A stretch of DNA of 64,000 bases. Origin: Fibrobacter sp. Lineage in GTDB: Bacteria > Fibrobacterota > Fibrobacteria > Fibrobacterales > Fibrobacteraceae. This document shows positions 33,312 through 42,172 of the stretch, piece after piece (position 1 is the stretch's first letter; the number at the start of each line of letters is the position of its first letter). Made by a program: the position numbers and the translations under genes. The notes beneath the pieces were generated by a model that saw only the letters and a program-made list of their open reading frames with translations, ran no database searches and was not told the DNA's origin. Location: assembly GCA_017412605.1 (NCBI GenBank), contig JAFPWY010000013.1, positions 248,001-312,000 of the forward strand, given 5' to 3'.

Positions 33312-34525
33312 CTTTTCCCTCCGATATCAAGTAAAATAATCGGTCGCTCGCCACGTATTCTGTGCCCGAGGGCGTCTACCTTTACGGAATTCTTGGTGGT
33401 GGCGGTACTGCGGGCTTTACGTATGGGCCGTATGGCGGTTGTCGAATCGTCTTGGAGAGCCACGGCGATGCTGTCGAGAATCGGGTTGCCGGTGCCTTCG
33501 ATGTAGTCGTGCGAGACTTCCCACACCATGATGCCCGCGTAGCCGTTATCCTTGACCCAACGGCTTTTGACGGCGGAAGAATGCGGGTCCTCGAATGTCA
33601 CGTATCCGGTTGAAGATACGCCGTAAGGTTCGACGGAGACGCTGTCAAAAAAGTATTCCCATTCGGTGTTTGCGACGATGTCCTTGTACGGGACTTGCTT
33701 TGCCGTGCCCTTGGTGAAATTGGTGCCGGGGCCCGTGGCGCCTTCAAATTGGAATCCGAAAGAGGGAATGCCAAAGACCATCTTTTCGGTGGGCACACCG
33801 CGTTTTTTCCAGTAGTCGCGGGTTTGTTCCCACGACCATGTGGTGTAACCTTCGTGCGGGTAGAGCGGCGAATCGAACATGGCCTTATCGTCCCAGTCGC
33901 CGGTCATGTCGTAGGTCATGAACCCGAACCAGTCCAGGTTTGCGACGAGGACTTCGGGCGTAAAGTATTTGCCGTAATACTGCGAGCAGGGGAGTGCTGC
34001 GGAAAGCGTCTTGCCTTTAGGGAGTGCAGCGCGGAGCTCGGTAAGCAACTTGCTGTAGGCGATGGTGTCGGCTTCGGGCACGGGATTGTATTCCCATTCC
34101 CAGTCCATGTCGAGGCCATCCAGGTTGTGGTCAGCGACAAATTGAACGAGGTGCTCGATAAACTTTCCGCGGAGAGCGTCGTCCGATGCGACAGGCACGA
34201 AGTTTTCGCTTTGCCCGCCACCGCCGAGCGAGACGATGACTTTTGTTCCGACGGCGTGGGCGAGGGTCACCATGGAATCGAGGGCGCTCGGATCGTCTGC
34301 GGCATCCCCTTTGAGCGAGCCGTCCGTATTCGGCGTAATAAAGCTCCACAGTACGTGCGTCAACTTTTCGTACGGCACCTTGTCTACCGTGTAGGCAGGC
34401 TTGTGCCATTTTCCCCAGTCGGGGTAATAACCGATGAATAGCGGTGTAGCGCTTGCGGTAGAAAAACCGGCGATGGCGAATGCCAGGCCGGCTAGAAATT
34501 TTTTGCAGAGATTCTTGTTAGACAT
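33308..34525 (-). CDS. secreted GH18 chitinase-like glycosidase
   Basis: Exported glycoside hydrolase family 18 protein, 405 aa, signal peptide ending ASA. The barrel begins PLFIGYYPDWGKWH; KVIVSLGGGG is the conserved third strand and DGLDMDWE gives the catalytic DxxDxDxE: Asp136, Asp139, Asp141 and the proton donor Glu143. FGFMTYDMTGDWD and the late GIMVWEVSHD are also family features. The enzyme should cleave beta-1,4-N-acetylglucosamine linkages, in chitin or peptidoglycan-type substrates. The promoter-side box TATATTGG and GAGGAGG precede ATG 34525; the next gene overlaps by ATGA. Confidence 0.92.
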   Translation of the reverse strand: MSNKNLCKKFLAGLAFAIAGFSTASATPLFIGYYPDWGKWHKPAYTVDKVPYEKLTHVLWSFITPNTDGSLKGDAADDPSALDSMVTLAHAVGTKVIVSLGGGGQSENFVPVASDDALRGKFIEHLVQFVADHNLDGLDMDWEWEYNPVPEADTIAYSKLLTELRAALPKGKTLSAALPCSQYYGKYFTPEVLVANLDWFGFMTYDMTGDWDDKAMFDSPLYPHEGYTTWSWEQTRDYWKKRGVPTEKMVFGIPSFGFQFEGATGPGTNFTKGTAKQVPYKDIVANTEWEYFFDSVSVEPYGVSSTGYVTFEDPHSSAVKSRWVKDNGYAGIMVWEVSHDYIEGTGNPILDSIAVALQDDSTTAIRPIRKARSTATTKNSVKVDALGHRIRGERPIILLDIGGKR

Positions 34526-34586
34526 GCCTCACTCCTCCTCTCCAATATATGTTTTTTTGTGAGGGGAAGTGCGCTATGCTTGTGCT

Positions 34587-35576
34587 TTATTCCGGATCCT
34601 TCAGGCAGTTCTCGCTCATCTCTTTGACGAACGCATTGTTGGAATCGAGTTTTGCCTGGTAGCGCGGATTCACGATGGTGTCTCCATCGCAAATCTGTTG
34701 CTTGGCAACCAGACCCTTAATTGCGGCTATGGATTCTCGGCTCGGAATTGCATCCAGGCAAGCATTTGCCGTTGTGTCGGCGGTCTGTTTTACACTGTCG
34801 ATGATTGCGGCCTTGTCGCTTTTGAATTGCTCGCGCAAGTCATCGGCGTTGGCAAAATCATTCTTGGTGCAAAGCGGGGACGGCGGTTCCGCGCTGCTGC
34901 TGGATATGGGCTCTGCGCTGGAACTGCTTTCTGCGACATTAGAGCTGCTGGAGAATTTTTGATTGTATTCTTCGCGAGAGTATATAGTGGAGTCTTTTAA
35001 AACATGCGGGCCGCTATCGTCGGCAAAAGTGTTGTAGGTGCTGCCGTTGGAACACTCGAATGTTTCCTGGAAATTGTATCTCATGCAAGAGGGCATTTGA
35101 ACGCCGTAAAGGGCGACTTCCGTGAAATCGGGAGTGTTTTCCAGTTCGCCTTCGATTTCTTCGAGTTCTTCTAGAGTCTTGGTCGTGTTGTTTTCAAGTT
35201 GCTCTTTTAGATCCTGCTGGGAAGGCCTGGATGAACCGGTCGATGTTGTTTTTGTGAGTTCTATGCAGGCACCGGTGGGAGAGGAACCTGTCATTTTGCA
35301 GGTCACATTTGGATCGCTTGCAAGTTTGAAGGCCCCGGTTTCGCCGCTGGAACTGGATTGCACGGCGTTGCTGGAACTTTCTATGTTGCTTCCGATTTCG
35401 CTGGAACTGGGGGTCGCGTCGGACGATGCGGGTTCCGCCGTCTCGGATGAGCTGATCGCTGCGCTAGATTCGGGGACTTGTGGTGCGGTGGAACTTTCGC
35501 TGTCGCTGCCGCAACTGGCCCAAAAAAGTGCTGTCGAAGAGAGTAAAATGCTTTTCCAATGCTTGCGAATATTCAT
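34587..35576 (-). CDS. lipoprotein of unknown function, paralogue B
   Basis: Predicted lipoprotein, 329 aa, starting MNIRKHWKSILLSSTALFWASC at ATG 35576 with GGAGG upstream. Ser/Thr/Glu-rich linkers surround a Cys-containing central part, and the C-terminal region repeats QICDGDTIVNPRYQAKLDSN of the paralogue at 30564-31694. Function unknown. It is upstream of the chitinase gene on the same strand, 61 nt away, so partial co-transcription is possible. Confidence 0.8.
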   Translation of the reverse strand: MNIRKHWKSILLSSTALFWASCGSDSESSTAPQVPESSAAISSSETAEPASSDATPSSSEIGSNIESSSNAVQSSSSGETGAFKLASDPNVTCKMTGSSPTGACIELTKTTSTGSSRPSQQDLKEQLENNTTKTLEELEEIEGELENTPDFTEVALYGVQMPSCMRYNFQETFECSNGSTYNTFADDSGPHVLKDSTIYSREEYNQKFSSSSNVAESSSSAEPISSSSAEPPSPLCTKNDFANADDLREQFKSDKAAIIDSVKQTADTTANACLDAIPSRESIAAIKGLVAKQQICDGDTIVNPRYQAKLDSNNAFVKEMSENCLKDPE

Positions 35577-35727
35577 AGGACCTCCAAACAAAATATGTTG
35601 TTCGTTTCTTTTCAAAAAATATCTTTTTTCAATCTCTTGAACAAAGGAAAATTTTTTTTCTGTGGACAATTTGTATAAAAAAATGTCGGGCATTTGCCCG
35701 ACGTTTGAAATTTGGTGCCGTGGGTGG

Positions 35728-36153
35728 TTATCCCAGCAATTCTTCCTTGCTGATAGCCTTGAAGTTTGTTGCCTTCAGTGCTTCGATAGCCTTGTCCACG
35801 TCCTGGAAGCGGAGAATCATGATGTTCTGGCCGTTCAGAGTGGAGGGGTAAGCGTACATGTAGTCAATCTGCTGGGTTCCGACTGCAGTGGAGAGCAGTT
35901 CGGCGAGGCCACCGATGGCGGCGTTCACGGGGCAGGCGACCACGTCGGTGATGGTGGCACTGAGGCCGGCCTTGGCGAGCACGTCCACGGCCTTTTCCGG
36001 GTCACTGACGATAAGGCGGATAAGCCCGAATTCGCCCGAGTCGGCGAGCGTGAGCGAAAGGAGGTTCACGCCGGCGTCGGCAAGCGAGCGGCATACCGCC
36101 TGGAGACGGCCCGGACGGTTGGATACGAAAACTGAAACCTGTGGGATTTTCAT
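35728..36153 (-). CDS. ACT domain protein
   Basis: A 141-aa protein made of two ACT-like halves: QVSVFVSNRPGRLQAVCRSLADAGVNLLSL (residues ~5-35 region) and, after ~70, YMYAYPSTLNGQNIMILRFQDVDKAIEAL. ACT domains bind amino acids. It follows phenylacetate-CoA ligase on the minus strand, a pairing frequently seen in genomes that degrade or make aryl acids from aromatic amino acids, so it may sense an aromatic amino acid and modulate the ligase. Ribosome-binding site AGGAG before ATG 36153. The 150-nt gap to the ligase gene holds inverted heptad arrays and two hairpins. Confidence 0.88.
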   Translation of the reverse strand: MKIPQVSVFVSNRPGRLQAVCRSLADAGVNLLSLTLADSGEFGLIRLIVSDPEKAVDVLAKAGLSATITDVVACPVNAAIGGLAELLSTAVGTQQIDYMYAYPSTLNGQNIMILRFQDVDKAIEALKATNFKAISKEELLG

Positions 36154-36178
36154 TGTGTTTTCTCCTGTTTTAAAACTT

Positions 36179-36300
36179 TTAGGGGTTAGAATCTAGGATT
36201 TAGGGGCTAGAGAAAGATATCATGGCTTCGCCATTTGTTATAGACGCACGAAGTGCGTGATTCTCATTCACTAGCCTCTAGCCCTTAGTCTCTAGATCCT
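36179..36300. repeat. inverted heptad arrays flanking two hairpins
   Basis: TAG-type heptads (TAGGGGT, TAGAATC, TAGGATT, TAGGGGC, TAGAGAA) fill 36180-36214. The opposite orientation (CTAGCCT, CTAGCCC, TTAGTCT, CTAGATC) fills 36271-36298. Between them are hairpins ATGGC-TTC-GCCAT and ACGCAC-GAA-GTGCGT. The element lies between the ligase and ACT genes. Confidence 0.7.
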
Positions 36301-36304
36301 CTTA

Positions 36305-37642
36305 TCACATCTTCTTCCTGTTGTCGACAACTCTCTTGGCCTTGCCTTCGCTACGCGGCAGCGAATCGGGTTCGCACAGCGTGACAATGACGGAAATGCC
36401 GAGAATCTGTTCGATGGAGTGCTTGAACTTCTTGTTCAGCTGTTCCATGGCGCTCATGGAGTCGCTCACCATGTCGCGGGAAACTTCCACCTTGACTTCG
36501 AGCGTGTCCATGTTGTTCTTGGTATCGAGCACGATCTGGTAGTGCGGCAATGCCTTCTCCGCACGGAGGAGGGCCGTCTCGATCTGGCTCGGGAACACGT
36601 TCACGCCGCGCATGATAATCATGTCGTCGCTACGGCGGCCAATGCGGCGGATGCGGCGGATGGTACGGCCGCACTTGCACTTGGTCTTCTCGATGGCAGT
36701 AATGTCGCGGGTGCGGTAGCGGATGATGGGCATGGCCTTCTTGCTGAGCGTAGAAAGCACGAGTTCGCCCTCTTCGCCGTCCGGCAGCGGTTCAAGCGTT
36801 TCGGGGTCCACAATTTCGGGGTAGAAGTGGTCTTCGAAGATATGGATGCCGTCGCGGCACTCGCATTCGCAGCCCACGCCCGGGCCCACGATTTCGGAAA
36901 GGCCGTAGATGTCGTATGCCTTGATGCCGGTCTTTTCTTCGATGTAGTCGCGCATGCCGTCGCTCCAGGGTTCAGCCCCGAAGATACCGCGCTTGACCTT
37001 CAAATCACGGATGTTGACGCCCATCTTTTCGGCAACGTCGATGATGCGGACAAAGTAACTCGGCGTTCCACCCACCGCAGTGACGCCGAAATCCTTCATG
37101 AGCATCACCTGGCGTTCGGTATTGCCGCCGCTGATAGGAATGACGGTCGCACCGAGGGCTTCGAAACCGCCGTGGATGCCGAGACCGCCGGTGAACAGGC
37201 CGTAGCCGTAGAAGTTCTGCACGATGTCGGTGCTGCGGAAGCCGCAAGCGAGGAGACCGCGCTTCACGACCTGGGCCCACACGTCCATGTCTTCCTTGGT
37301 GTAGCCGACCACGATGGGCTTGCCGGTGGTGCCCGAACTTGCGTGCAGGCGCACGACTTCGCTCAGGTCGACGGCGAACAGGCCATACGGGTAGGTGTCG
37401 CGCAGGTCCTTCTTCATGGTGAAGGGGAGCTTGGCCACATCCTTGAGACTCTTGATATCGTCGGGCTTGAGTCCCTTCTCGTCCATGCGCTCACGGAAGA
37501 GCGGAACTTTCTCGTAGGCGAGCTTTACAGTGGCGCGCATACGCTGCAACTGCAGGTCGCGCAGTTTTTCTTCGGGCATAAAGTCGAGCGCCATCTCGGG
37601 CAGGACCTTGTTTTCTTCGTCATTCCAGGCGGTTGAACGCAT
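36305..37642 (-). CDS. paaK: phenylacetate-CoA ligase
   Basis: Adenylate-forming phenylacetate-CoA ligase, 445 aa, activating aryl acetates with ATP and CoA. Motifs: LRDTYPYGLFAV, the phosphate loop HASSGTTGKPIVVGYT, YGYGLFTGGLGIHGG, YDIYGLSEIVGPGVGCECE, and YRTRDITAIEK with a CxCGR zinc-like site, ending RVVDNRKKM. Length is normal. With the adjacent ACT-domain gene it probably serves aromatic amino-acid-linked metabolism (for example synthesis of Phe or Tyr from aryl acetates via keto acid ferredoxin oxidoreductases). A TATATTCA box lies ~30 nt upstream. Confidence 0.94.
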   Translation of the reverse strand: MRSTAWNDEENKVLPEMALDFMPEEKLRDLQLQRMRATVKLAYEKVPLFRERMDEKGLKPDDIKSLKDVAKLPFTMKKDLRDTYPYGLFAVDLSEVVRLHASSGTTGKPIVVGYTKEDMDVWAQVVKRGLLACGFRSTDIVQNFYGYGLFTGGLGIHGGFEALGATVIPISGGNTERQVMLMKDFGVTAVGGTPSYFVRIIDVAEKMGVNIRDLKVKRGIFGAEPWSDGMRDYIEEKTGIKAYDIYGLSEIVGPGVGCECECRDGIHIFEDHFYPEIVDPETLEPLPDGEEGELVLSTLSKKAMPIIRYRTRDITAIEKTKCKCGRTIRRIRRIGRRSDDMIIMRGVNVFPSQIETALLRAEKALPHYQIVLDTKNNMDTLEVKVEVSRDMVSDSMSAMEQLNKKFKHSIEQILGISVIVTLCEPDSLPRSEGKAKRVVDNRKKM

Positions 37643-37672
37643 AGGGGTTCCTTTAGTTGAATTTTGCGCCTA

Positions 37673-37680
37673 TGAATATA
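37673..37680 (-). promoter_or_regulatory. -7 type box TATATTCA before paaK
   Basis: Minus-strand TATATTCA, 30 nt before ATG 37642; two mismatches from TAnnTTTG at its 3' end. Confidence 0.35.
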
Positions 37681-37777
37681 GGATTATTTCGGAAAATCAA
37701 AGAGTGTGAAAAGGATGTTTTTCTTTTTTTTGCAAAAGACGGCACATGAGCCGTTTTACATGGCGTGTAAAAATGGA

Positions 37778-37805
37778 TTCATAGGATGTATCGTGCTTTT
37801 ATAAT
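37778..37805 (+). promoter_or_regulatory. bamA promoter candidate
   Basis: TTCATA (37778-37783), 16 nt, TATAAT (37800-37805). It would start transcription near 37812, only a few nt before the TTG at 37818. Confidence 0.45.
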
Positions 37806-37817
37806 CTGCGGGGTGGG

Positions 37818-40652
37818 TTGGGTTGGTTTATTTTTTGTATTTTTGGGCGGTATTTTGGATTTTTTTCTGTATCTATAGGTAGGTTTATTCTGCGCTTACG
37901 ATTGTTTTTTTTGATACTGGCCATTGTGTCTGTGACCCGAGCACAACTTTTGGAAGTGTCTGATAGCTTTATGGCGGAAAATAAGGTCCGCAAGGTTATG
38001 GTGGATGGTACAGAGAACATGGACGAACGTTCTGTGTTGAGCCGTATCGGCATCCGTGACGGACAGACATATTCCCCTGCGGCGCTGTCCGAGAAGATCC
38101 AGTCCTCGGTGGCCAACCTTTATAATTCAGGACTTTTTGACGACGTCACGGCATGGATTGACTATGTGGATGATGGCACGGATGTGGATGTCATCTTCAA
38201 GATTAAGGAGCTTCCTGCTTTGGACACGGCTTATTTTGACGGCTGTGACGAGATTTCCGAAGAAGACCTGCGTCTGAAATTGCGCATTATTCCAGGCCAG
38301 GTGTACAGTAAGAGCCAGCTGGAACGTGACCGCCAGGCTTTGCTTGACTATTTCCATTCCGAGGGCTATCTGCTGGCCGAAGTCGGCTATCGTGAGACCC
38401 CGACCGATGACAATAAGAACGAGGTGACCTTCATTGTCCGCGAAGGCGGCAAGGTCAAGGTGACCCAGTTCGACATTCAGGGCAACGAACATGTGCCGGC
38501 CGAGGACATCAAGGAACACATGCTCACCAAACAAGACCAGTGGTGGGGCGGTGGCGAGTTCAAGCAGATTGTCTTTGAGGCCGATCGCGATACAGTGTTG
38601 AACGCTATCCGCCATTTTGGTTACCTGGATGCCGAGTTGACCGATTATAGGGCCGAGTACCTCCCGGATTCCAGCTGCTTGTTCTATCTGGGACGTATGG
38701 TCCCCGTTGGCAATCGTCTGGCGACCATGTACGACCAACTGAATGCGGCCTTGGCCGAACCTTCTTCGCCGCTCTACAAGATGGCGGGCAAACCGACCAT
38801 GCAGGTCACGCATTACTATCGCAAGTTCCACAAGAGCACGGAACCCTGGGTGAGCCGTCAGGTAAAGCAGGTCAAGGACGAAGAAGAAGCTCTCAAGATG
38901 CTCAACGACATTATCCGTTATGAGAGCGCTCGTAAGGAATGGCTCGAAATTACGGCCGACCTCAAGTGGAACAATCCGAAGATTGATTCCCTCTTGGCCA
39001 TTAAGAAGCGCGGCGTCTACGAAGAGAAGTTGATTGTTCGCTACCAGATGGAAGACTTGTTCTCCACTTTGAACAAGTATGACAACATCAAGACTTCCAG
39101 TGCCATCATCATCCATATCAATATGATTGAAGGCCGCCGCTACTACATGGGCTCCCTCCATTTCACCGGTAACGAGGTCCTGAACGACAACATCTTGAAC
39201 TATGCCTATCGTCTGGATAGTGGCGAGGTGTTCGACTACTATGTTTACGAAGCGTCCAAGAAAGCCTTGCTCGATTCTTATCGCGAAGACGGTTACCTGT
39301 TCGCCCAGTTTACCGAAGAACGTACCTTCGAAAACGATTCGACGGTCAACCTGACTTACCACATGGTGGAAGGGCTCCCGGCACAGATTCACAAGGTGCA
39401 TATCCACGGCAACACGAGAACGAACGAAAAGGTCATCCGCCGCGAAGTTCGCCTGTATCCGGGCGATACGTACCGCCAGTCGGCCTTGGAACGTAGTTTC
39501 CGCGAAATCATGCAACTGAACTTCTTCGACATGGTCACGCCGGACATCAAGGTTGTCGGCGAGCAGGAAGTCGACCTCGACTTTGTTGTGCAGGAGAAGG
39601 AAGCCGGTACGGGACAGTTCAGCTTGGGCGTGTCCTATAGTGAAAGTGATGGCCTTGTGGGTACGGCCAGTGTTTCTATCCCGAACTGCTGTATGGGTAA
39701 CGGACAGGCAGCCTCGTTGAATCTCGAATATGGTGTCGACAAGAAGAGTGCGGCCATCAATTTCCAGGAACCGTGGTTCATGGATAAGCCTATTACCGTG
39801 GGTGGTGGTCTCAGTTACTCGTGGTGGCACTTGGATTACGACCCGAACGTCACCCGTTACGGTGGCAACGTGTATGTGGGTAAGCGTCTCAAGTGGCCTG
39901 ACGACTACTTCTACGGACAGATCGGTTACAGCTGGCTCATGAACAAGCAGGGCCCGAACATCGAAGACAGCTACGTGGTGTACACGGGTGTCGAGTCTGC
40001 ATTGAACTTCCGCTTAGTGCGTGACGATAAGAACCTGCCGCAGTTCCCGACGGACGGCTCCCGTTATGTGCTGGATGTCCAGTGGGCTGACGATGTGCTG
40101 TTCAGCGACTTCAACTTTGTGAAGACGGAACTCACGGTCAAGTGGTGGTTCCCGCTGTTCCGCGACAGGCTTGCGATTGCACTCACGAACGAGTATGGTG
40201 TTATCTTCGGCGATCAGCTGCAATACCGTACGCTCTATACTATGGGCGGCGTGCTCGGTTATGAAGGTATGATGCGTGGCTATAGTTCCGGTTCTATCGG
40301 CTATCGTCGTTTAGGTCGCAGCTACCAGTATGTTGGTGCGGAACTGCAACTCGGCCTCGTGCCGCAGACGTTCTACCTGTTGCCGTTCTTCTTCGATGCG
40401 GGTAACGTGTTCGGTGACCGCTACGATCCGAGCACCAAGGTTCCCAAGCCTTCTCGTAGCCCGTTGGAAGAATGGGACCCGACTTCGCTTAAGAAGGATA
40501 TTGGTTTCGGCTTCCGTGTAGTTGTGCCGATGCTCGGTATTATCGGATTTGACTTTGCATGGCCTCTGGATGTGGGTGAAACCTATAGTGGTCTGCAGCG
40601 TACCAACGTGGGCGACATGGAGTTCAACTTCGTGATTGGCCAGGGATTCTAA
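37818..40652 (+). CDS. bamA: outer-membrane assembly factor BamA (Omp85)
   Basis: Central subunit of the beta-barrel assembly machine, up to 944 aa. POTRA modules are readable (VDGTENMDERSVLSRIGIRDG; YFDGCDEISEEDLRLKL; FDIQGNEHVPAEDIKEH; LHFTGNEVLNDNIL; VHIHGNTRTNEKVIRREV), then a 16-strand barrel ending in the aromatic FNFVIGQGF. An insertion of roughly 135 residues (~288-425) interrupts the third POTRA between two strands. There is no ATG start: TTG 37818 is nearly at the promoter; TTG 37902, giving the compact signal peptide before SVTRAQ, is an alternative. A periplasmic chaperone gene follows 9 nt later. Confidence 0.93.
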   Translation: MGWFIFCIFGRYFGFFSVSIGRFILRLRLFFLILAIVSVTRAQLLEVSDSFMAENKVRKVMVDGTENMDERSVLSRIGIRDGQTYSPAALSEKIQSSVANLYNSGLFDDVTAWIDYVDDGTDVDVIFKIKELPALDTAYFDGCDEISEEDLRLKLRIIPGQVYSKSQLERDRQALLDYFHSEGYLLAEVGYRETPTDDNKNEVTFIVREGGKVKVTQFDIQGNEHVPAEDIKEHMLTKQDQWWGGGEFKQIVFEADRDTVLNAIRHFGYLDAELTDYRAEYLPDSSCLFYLGRMVPVGNRLATMYDQLNAALAEPSSPLYKMAGKPTMQVTHYYRKFHKSTEPWVSRQVKQVKDEEEALKMLNDIIRYESARKEWLEITADLKWNNPKIDSLLAIKKRGVYEEKLIVRYQMEDLFSTLNKYDNIKTSSAIIIHINMIEGRRYYMGSLHFTGNEVLNDNILNYAYRLDSGEVFDYYVYEASKKALLDSYREDGYLFAQFTEERTFENDSTVNLTYHMVEGLPAQIHKVHIHGNTRTNEKVIRREVRLYPGDTYRQSALERSFREIMQLNFFDMVTPDIKVVGEQEVDLDFVVQEKEAGTGQFSLGVSYSESDGLVGTASVSIPNCCMGNGQAASLNLEYGVDKKSAAINFQEPWFMDKPITVGGGLSYSWWHLDYDPNVTRYGGNVYVGKRLKWPDDYFYGQIGYSWLMNKQGPNIEDSYVVYTGVESALNFRLVRDDKNLPQFPTDGSRYVLDVQWADDVLFSDFNFVKTELTVKWWFPLFRDRLAIALTNEYGVIFGDQLQYRTLYTMGGVLGYEGMMRGYSSGSIGYRRLGRSYQYVGAELQLGLVPQTFYLLPFFFDAGNVFGDRYDPSTKVPKPSRSPLEEWDPTSLKKDIGFGFRVVVPMLGIIGFDFAWPLDVGETYSGLQRTNVGDMEFNFVIGQGF

Positions 40653-40661
40653 AGGAGGCGC

Positions 40662-41180
40662 ATGATGATTCGTCGCTTAATTCTTCTTTTGGTGTTTGCA
40701 CTTGCTACTGCGGGTATGGCTGATGATGGCCTTCGCGTGGCACATGTCGATTCCAAGCTTATCTTTGACGGCTATAAGGGCACGAAGAAAGCTCAGGAAG
40801 AGTATGACCGCCAGGTGGCTAAGTGGGAACAGCAGGCGAACCTCCTGCAAAAGGAACTCGCCGCCATCAAGGAAAAGATTGACAAGCAGCTTCTGATGCT
40901 TTCGGACGAAAAGCGCCGTGAACTCGAAGCCGACTACAAGAAAAAGGACACGGAGCTCAAGAACTTCATCGATCGCGTGTATGGCCGTAACGGGGAACTG
41001 ATTTCTGAAAACGAGAAAATTAGCGGCCCCATTATCCAGCTGATTCGCAAGGCGGTGAACGAGATTGCCCTGCAGGAAGGCTACGACATGGTCGTGGACC
41101 GTGCAACCGGTTCCGTGCTGTTCTGGAAAAAGGAAAACGACTTGACGCAGAAGGTGCTAGATTACCTGAATAACCGCTAG
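40662..41180 (+). CDS. Skp/OmpH family periplasmic chaperone
   Basis: Periplasmic chaperone that escorts outer-membrane proteins to BAM, 172 aa. A signal peptide (to ~20) is followed by the family strand VAHVDSKLIFDGYKG, a long charged coiled-coil (residues ~45-120) forming the tentacle, and the C-terminal QLIRKAVNEIALQEGYDMVVD strand pair. Ribosome-binding site AGGAGG precedes the ATG, 9 nt after the bamA stop, a common gene order. ATG 40665 is an equally possible start. A strong hairpin terminator follows. Confidence 0.92.
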   Translation: MMIRRLILLLVFALATAGMADDGLRVAHVDSKLIFDGYKGTKKAQEEYDRQVAKWEQQANLLQKELAAIKEKIDKQLLMLSDEKRRELEADYKKKDTELKNFIDRVYGRNGELISENEKISGPIIQLIRKAVNEIALQEGYDMVVDRATGSVLFWKKENDLTQKVLDYLNNR

Positions 41181-41206
41181 TTCTCTGGCTGCATAAGTGT
41201 GTATGA

Positions 41207-41236
41207 AATAGGCCGCCCTTGGGGCGGCTTATTTTA
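41207..41236. terminator. terminator after skp
   Basis: GCCGCCC-TTG-GGGCGGC stem with flanking A/T tracts (ATTTTAT to the right), between the convergent skp and TrmH-type genes. Confidence 0.75.
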
Positions 41237-41258
41237 TATGCGTTTTTTGAAACGGCGA

Positions 41259-42152
41259 CTACTTGATGCGTGTCCTGGCGTATTCGTAAAGTCCGAGGGA
41301 AAGAGCAACGGATGCGTTGTAGGAATGCGCTTCGGGTTTCATTGGAATGCGGAGGATGTCGTTGCACTGTTTCCGGATGAACGGGGGCAGGCCGACGTCC
41401 TCGCCGCCAACGGCGAGCACAACCTGGTCTGCGAATTCGTACCCGGCGAGGCTTGTCTCGGTGTCGGCATCAAGGCCTAAAATCTGATAGCCCGCAAGCT
41501 TGAGCTCGCCGATGGCGGCTTCCAGGTTGTTCGGACGGCAGATGCGCATCTTGTCTAGCGCTCCCGCGCTGGTCCGCGCAACACTTGGGGTGATGCCGCA
41601 CATGCCTTTTGCCGGCATGAGCAGAATGTCCACGCCAAGGGCCAACGAACTGCGGATGCACGCCCCAAGGTTCCGCGGATCCTCGATGTTTGTGGCCACG
41701 GCAATGAGTTTCTTCTCGCCGTTTTCTTTCGCCTTAAAAAATTCCTCGCGGACGTCTTCCCACTGCAGGAGAGCCTTTTCGTTAATCAGCGCGACGACTC
41801 CCTGGTTTGGCCTGGCGTAGCTGTCGAGAATTTTGGAATCCACCTGCTGCACGTGGACATGCGCACGCTTGGCAAGCTTTTGTAAGTTGTACAGCTTGGG
41901 GTTGCCGGACTGGTGCATAAAGAGAATGCGGTGGACGCGCATGGGGTCGTTGGTGAGGAGGCTTTCGACTTCCTTGATTCCACCGACGGCTACTTGCGGC
42001 GCGGCATCGGCATCGCCGATAGCAGCCACGACGTTTTCTTGTTTGAATTTTTTCTCGCCGAATCTGGGGCGGTCATCGCGACCGAAACGGCGCATGCGAT
42101 CGTTGTTTGGTCTGCGCTGATCGCGACGGTTGTCGTCTTCGTTGAAACTCAT
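41259..42152 (-). CDS. TrmH/SpoU family RNA 2'-O-methyltransferase
   Basis: AdoMet-dependent ribose methyltransferase of the knotted SPOUT class, 297 aa. A basic, low-complexity N-terminus (NRRDQRRPNNDRMRR) precedes a substrate-binding domain and the catalytic SpoU domain with motif 1 NIEDPRNLGACIRS, motif 2 AVGGEDVGLPPF and motif 3 PMKPEAHSYNASVALSLGLYE. It probably modifies 23S rRNA or tRNA; the exact nucleotide cannot be told. Start ATG 42152 gives the N-terminus MSFNEDD; an upstream in-frame codon would overlap the previous gene. Confidence 0.9.
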   Translation of the reverse strand: MSFNEDDNRRDQRRPNNDRMRRFGRDDRPRFGEKKFKQENVVAAIGDADAAPQVAVGGIKEVESLLTNDPMRVHRILFMHQSGNPKLYNLQKLAKRAHVHVQQVDSKILDSYARPNQGVVALINEKALLQWEDVREEFFKAKENGEKKLIAVATNIEDPRNLGACIRSSLALGVDILLMPAKGMCGITPSVARTSAGALDKMRICRPNNLEAAIGELKLAGYQILGLDADTETSLAGYEFADQVVLAVGGEDVGLPPFIRKQCNDILRIPMKPEAHSYNASVALSLGLYEYARTRIK

Positions 42153-42172
42153 GGGGGTCTCCGTGTTGTTTA

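Noticed and set aside
31781-35677. Replication origin with DnaA boxes
   Set aside because: Only two near-matches 3.9 kb apart, each upstream of a lipoprotein gene, without an AT-rich unwinding region or dnaA/dnaN.
38127-39830. A 567-codon frame antisense to bamA
   Set aside because: Same cause: the sense strand encodes readable POTRA domains throughout, and the antisense product shows no family motif.
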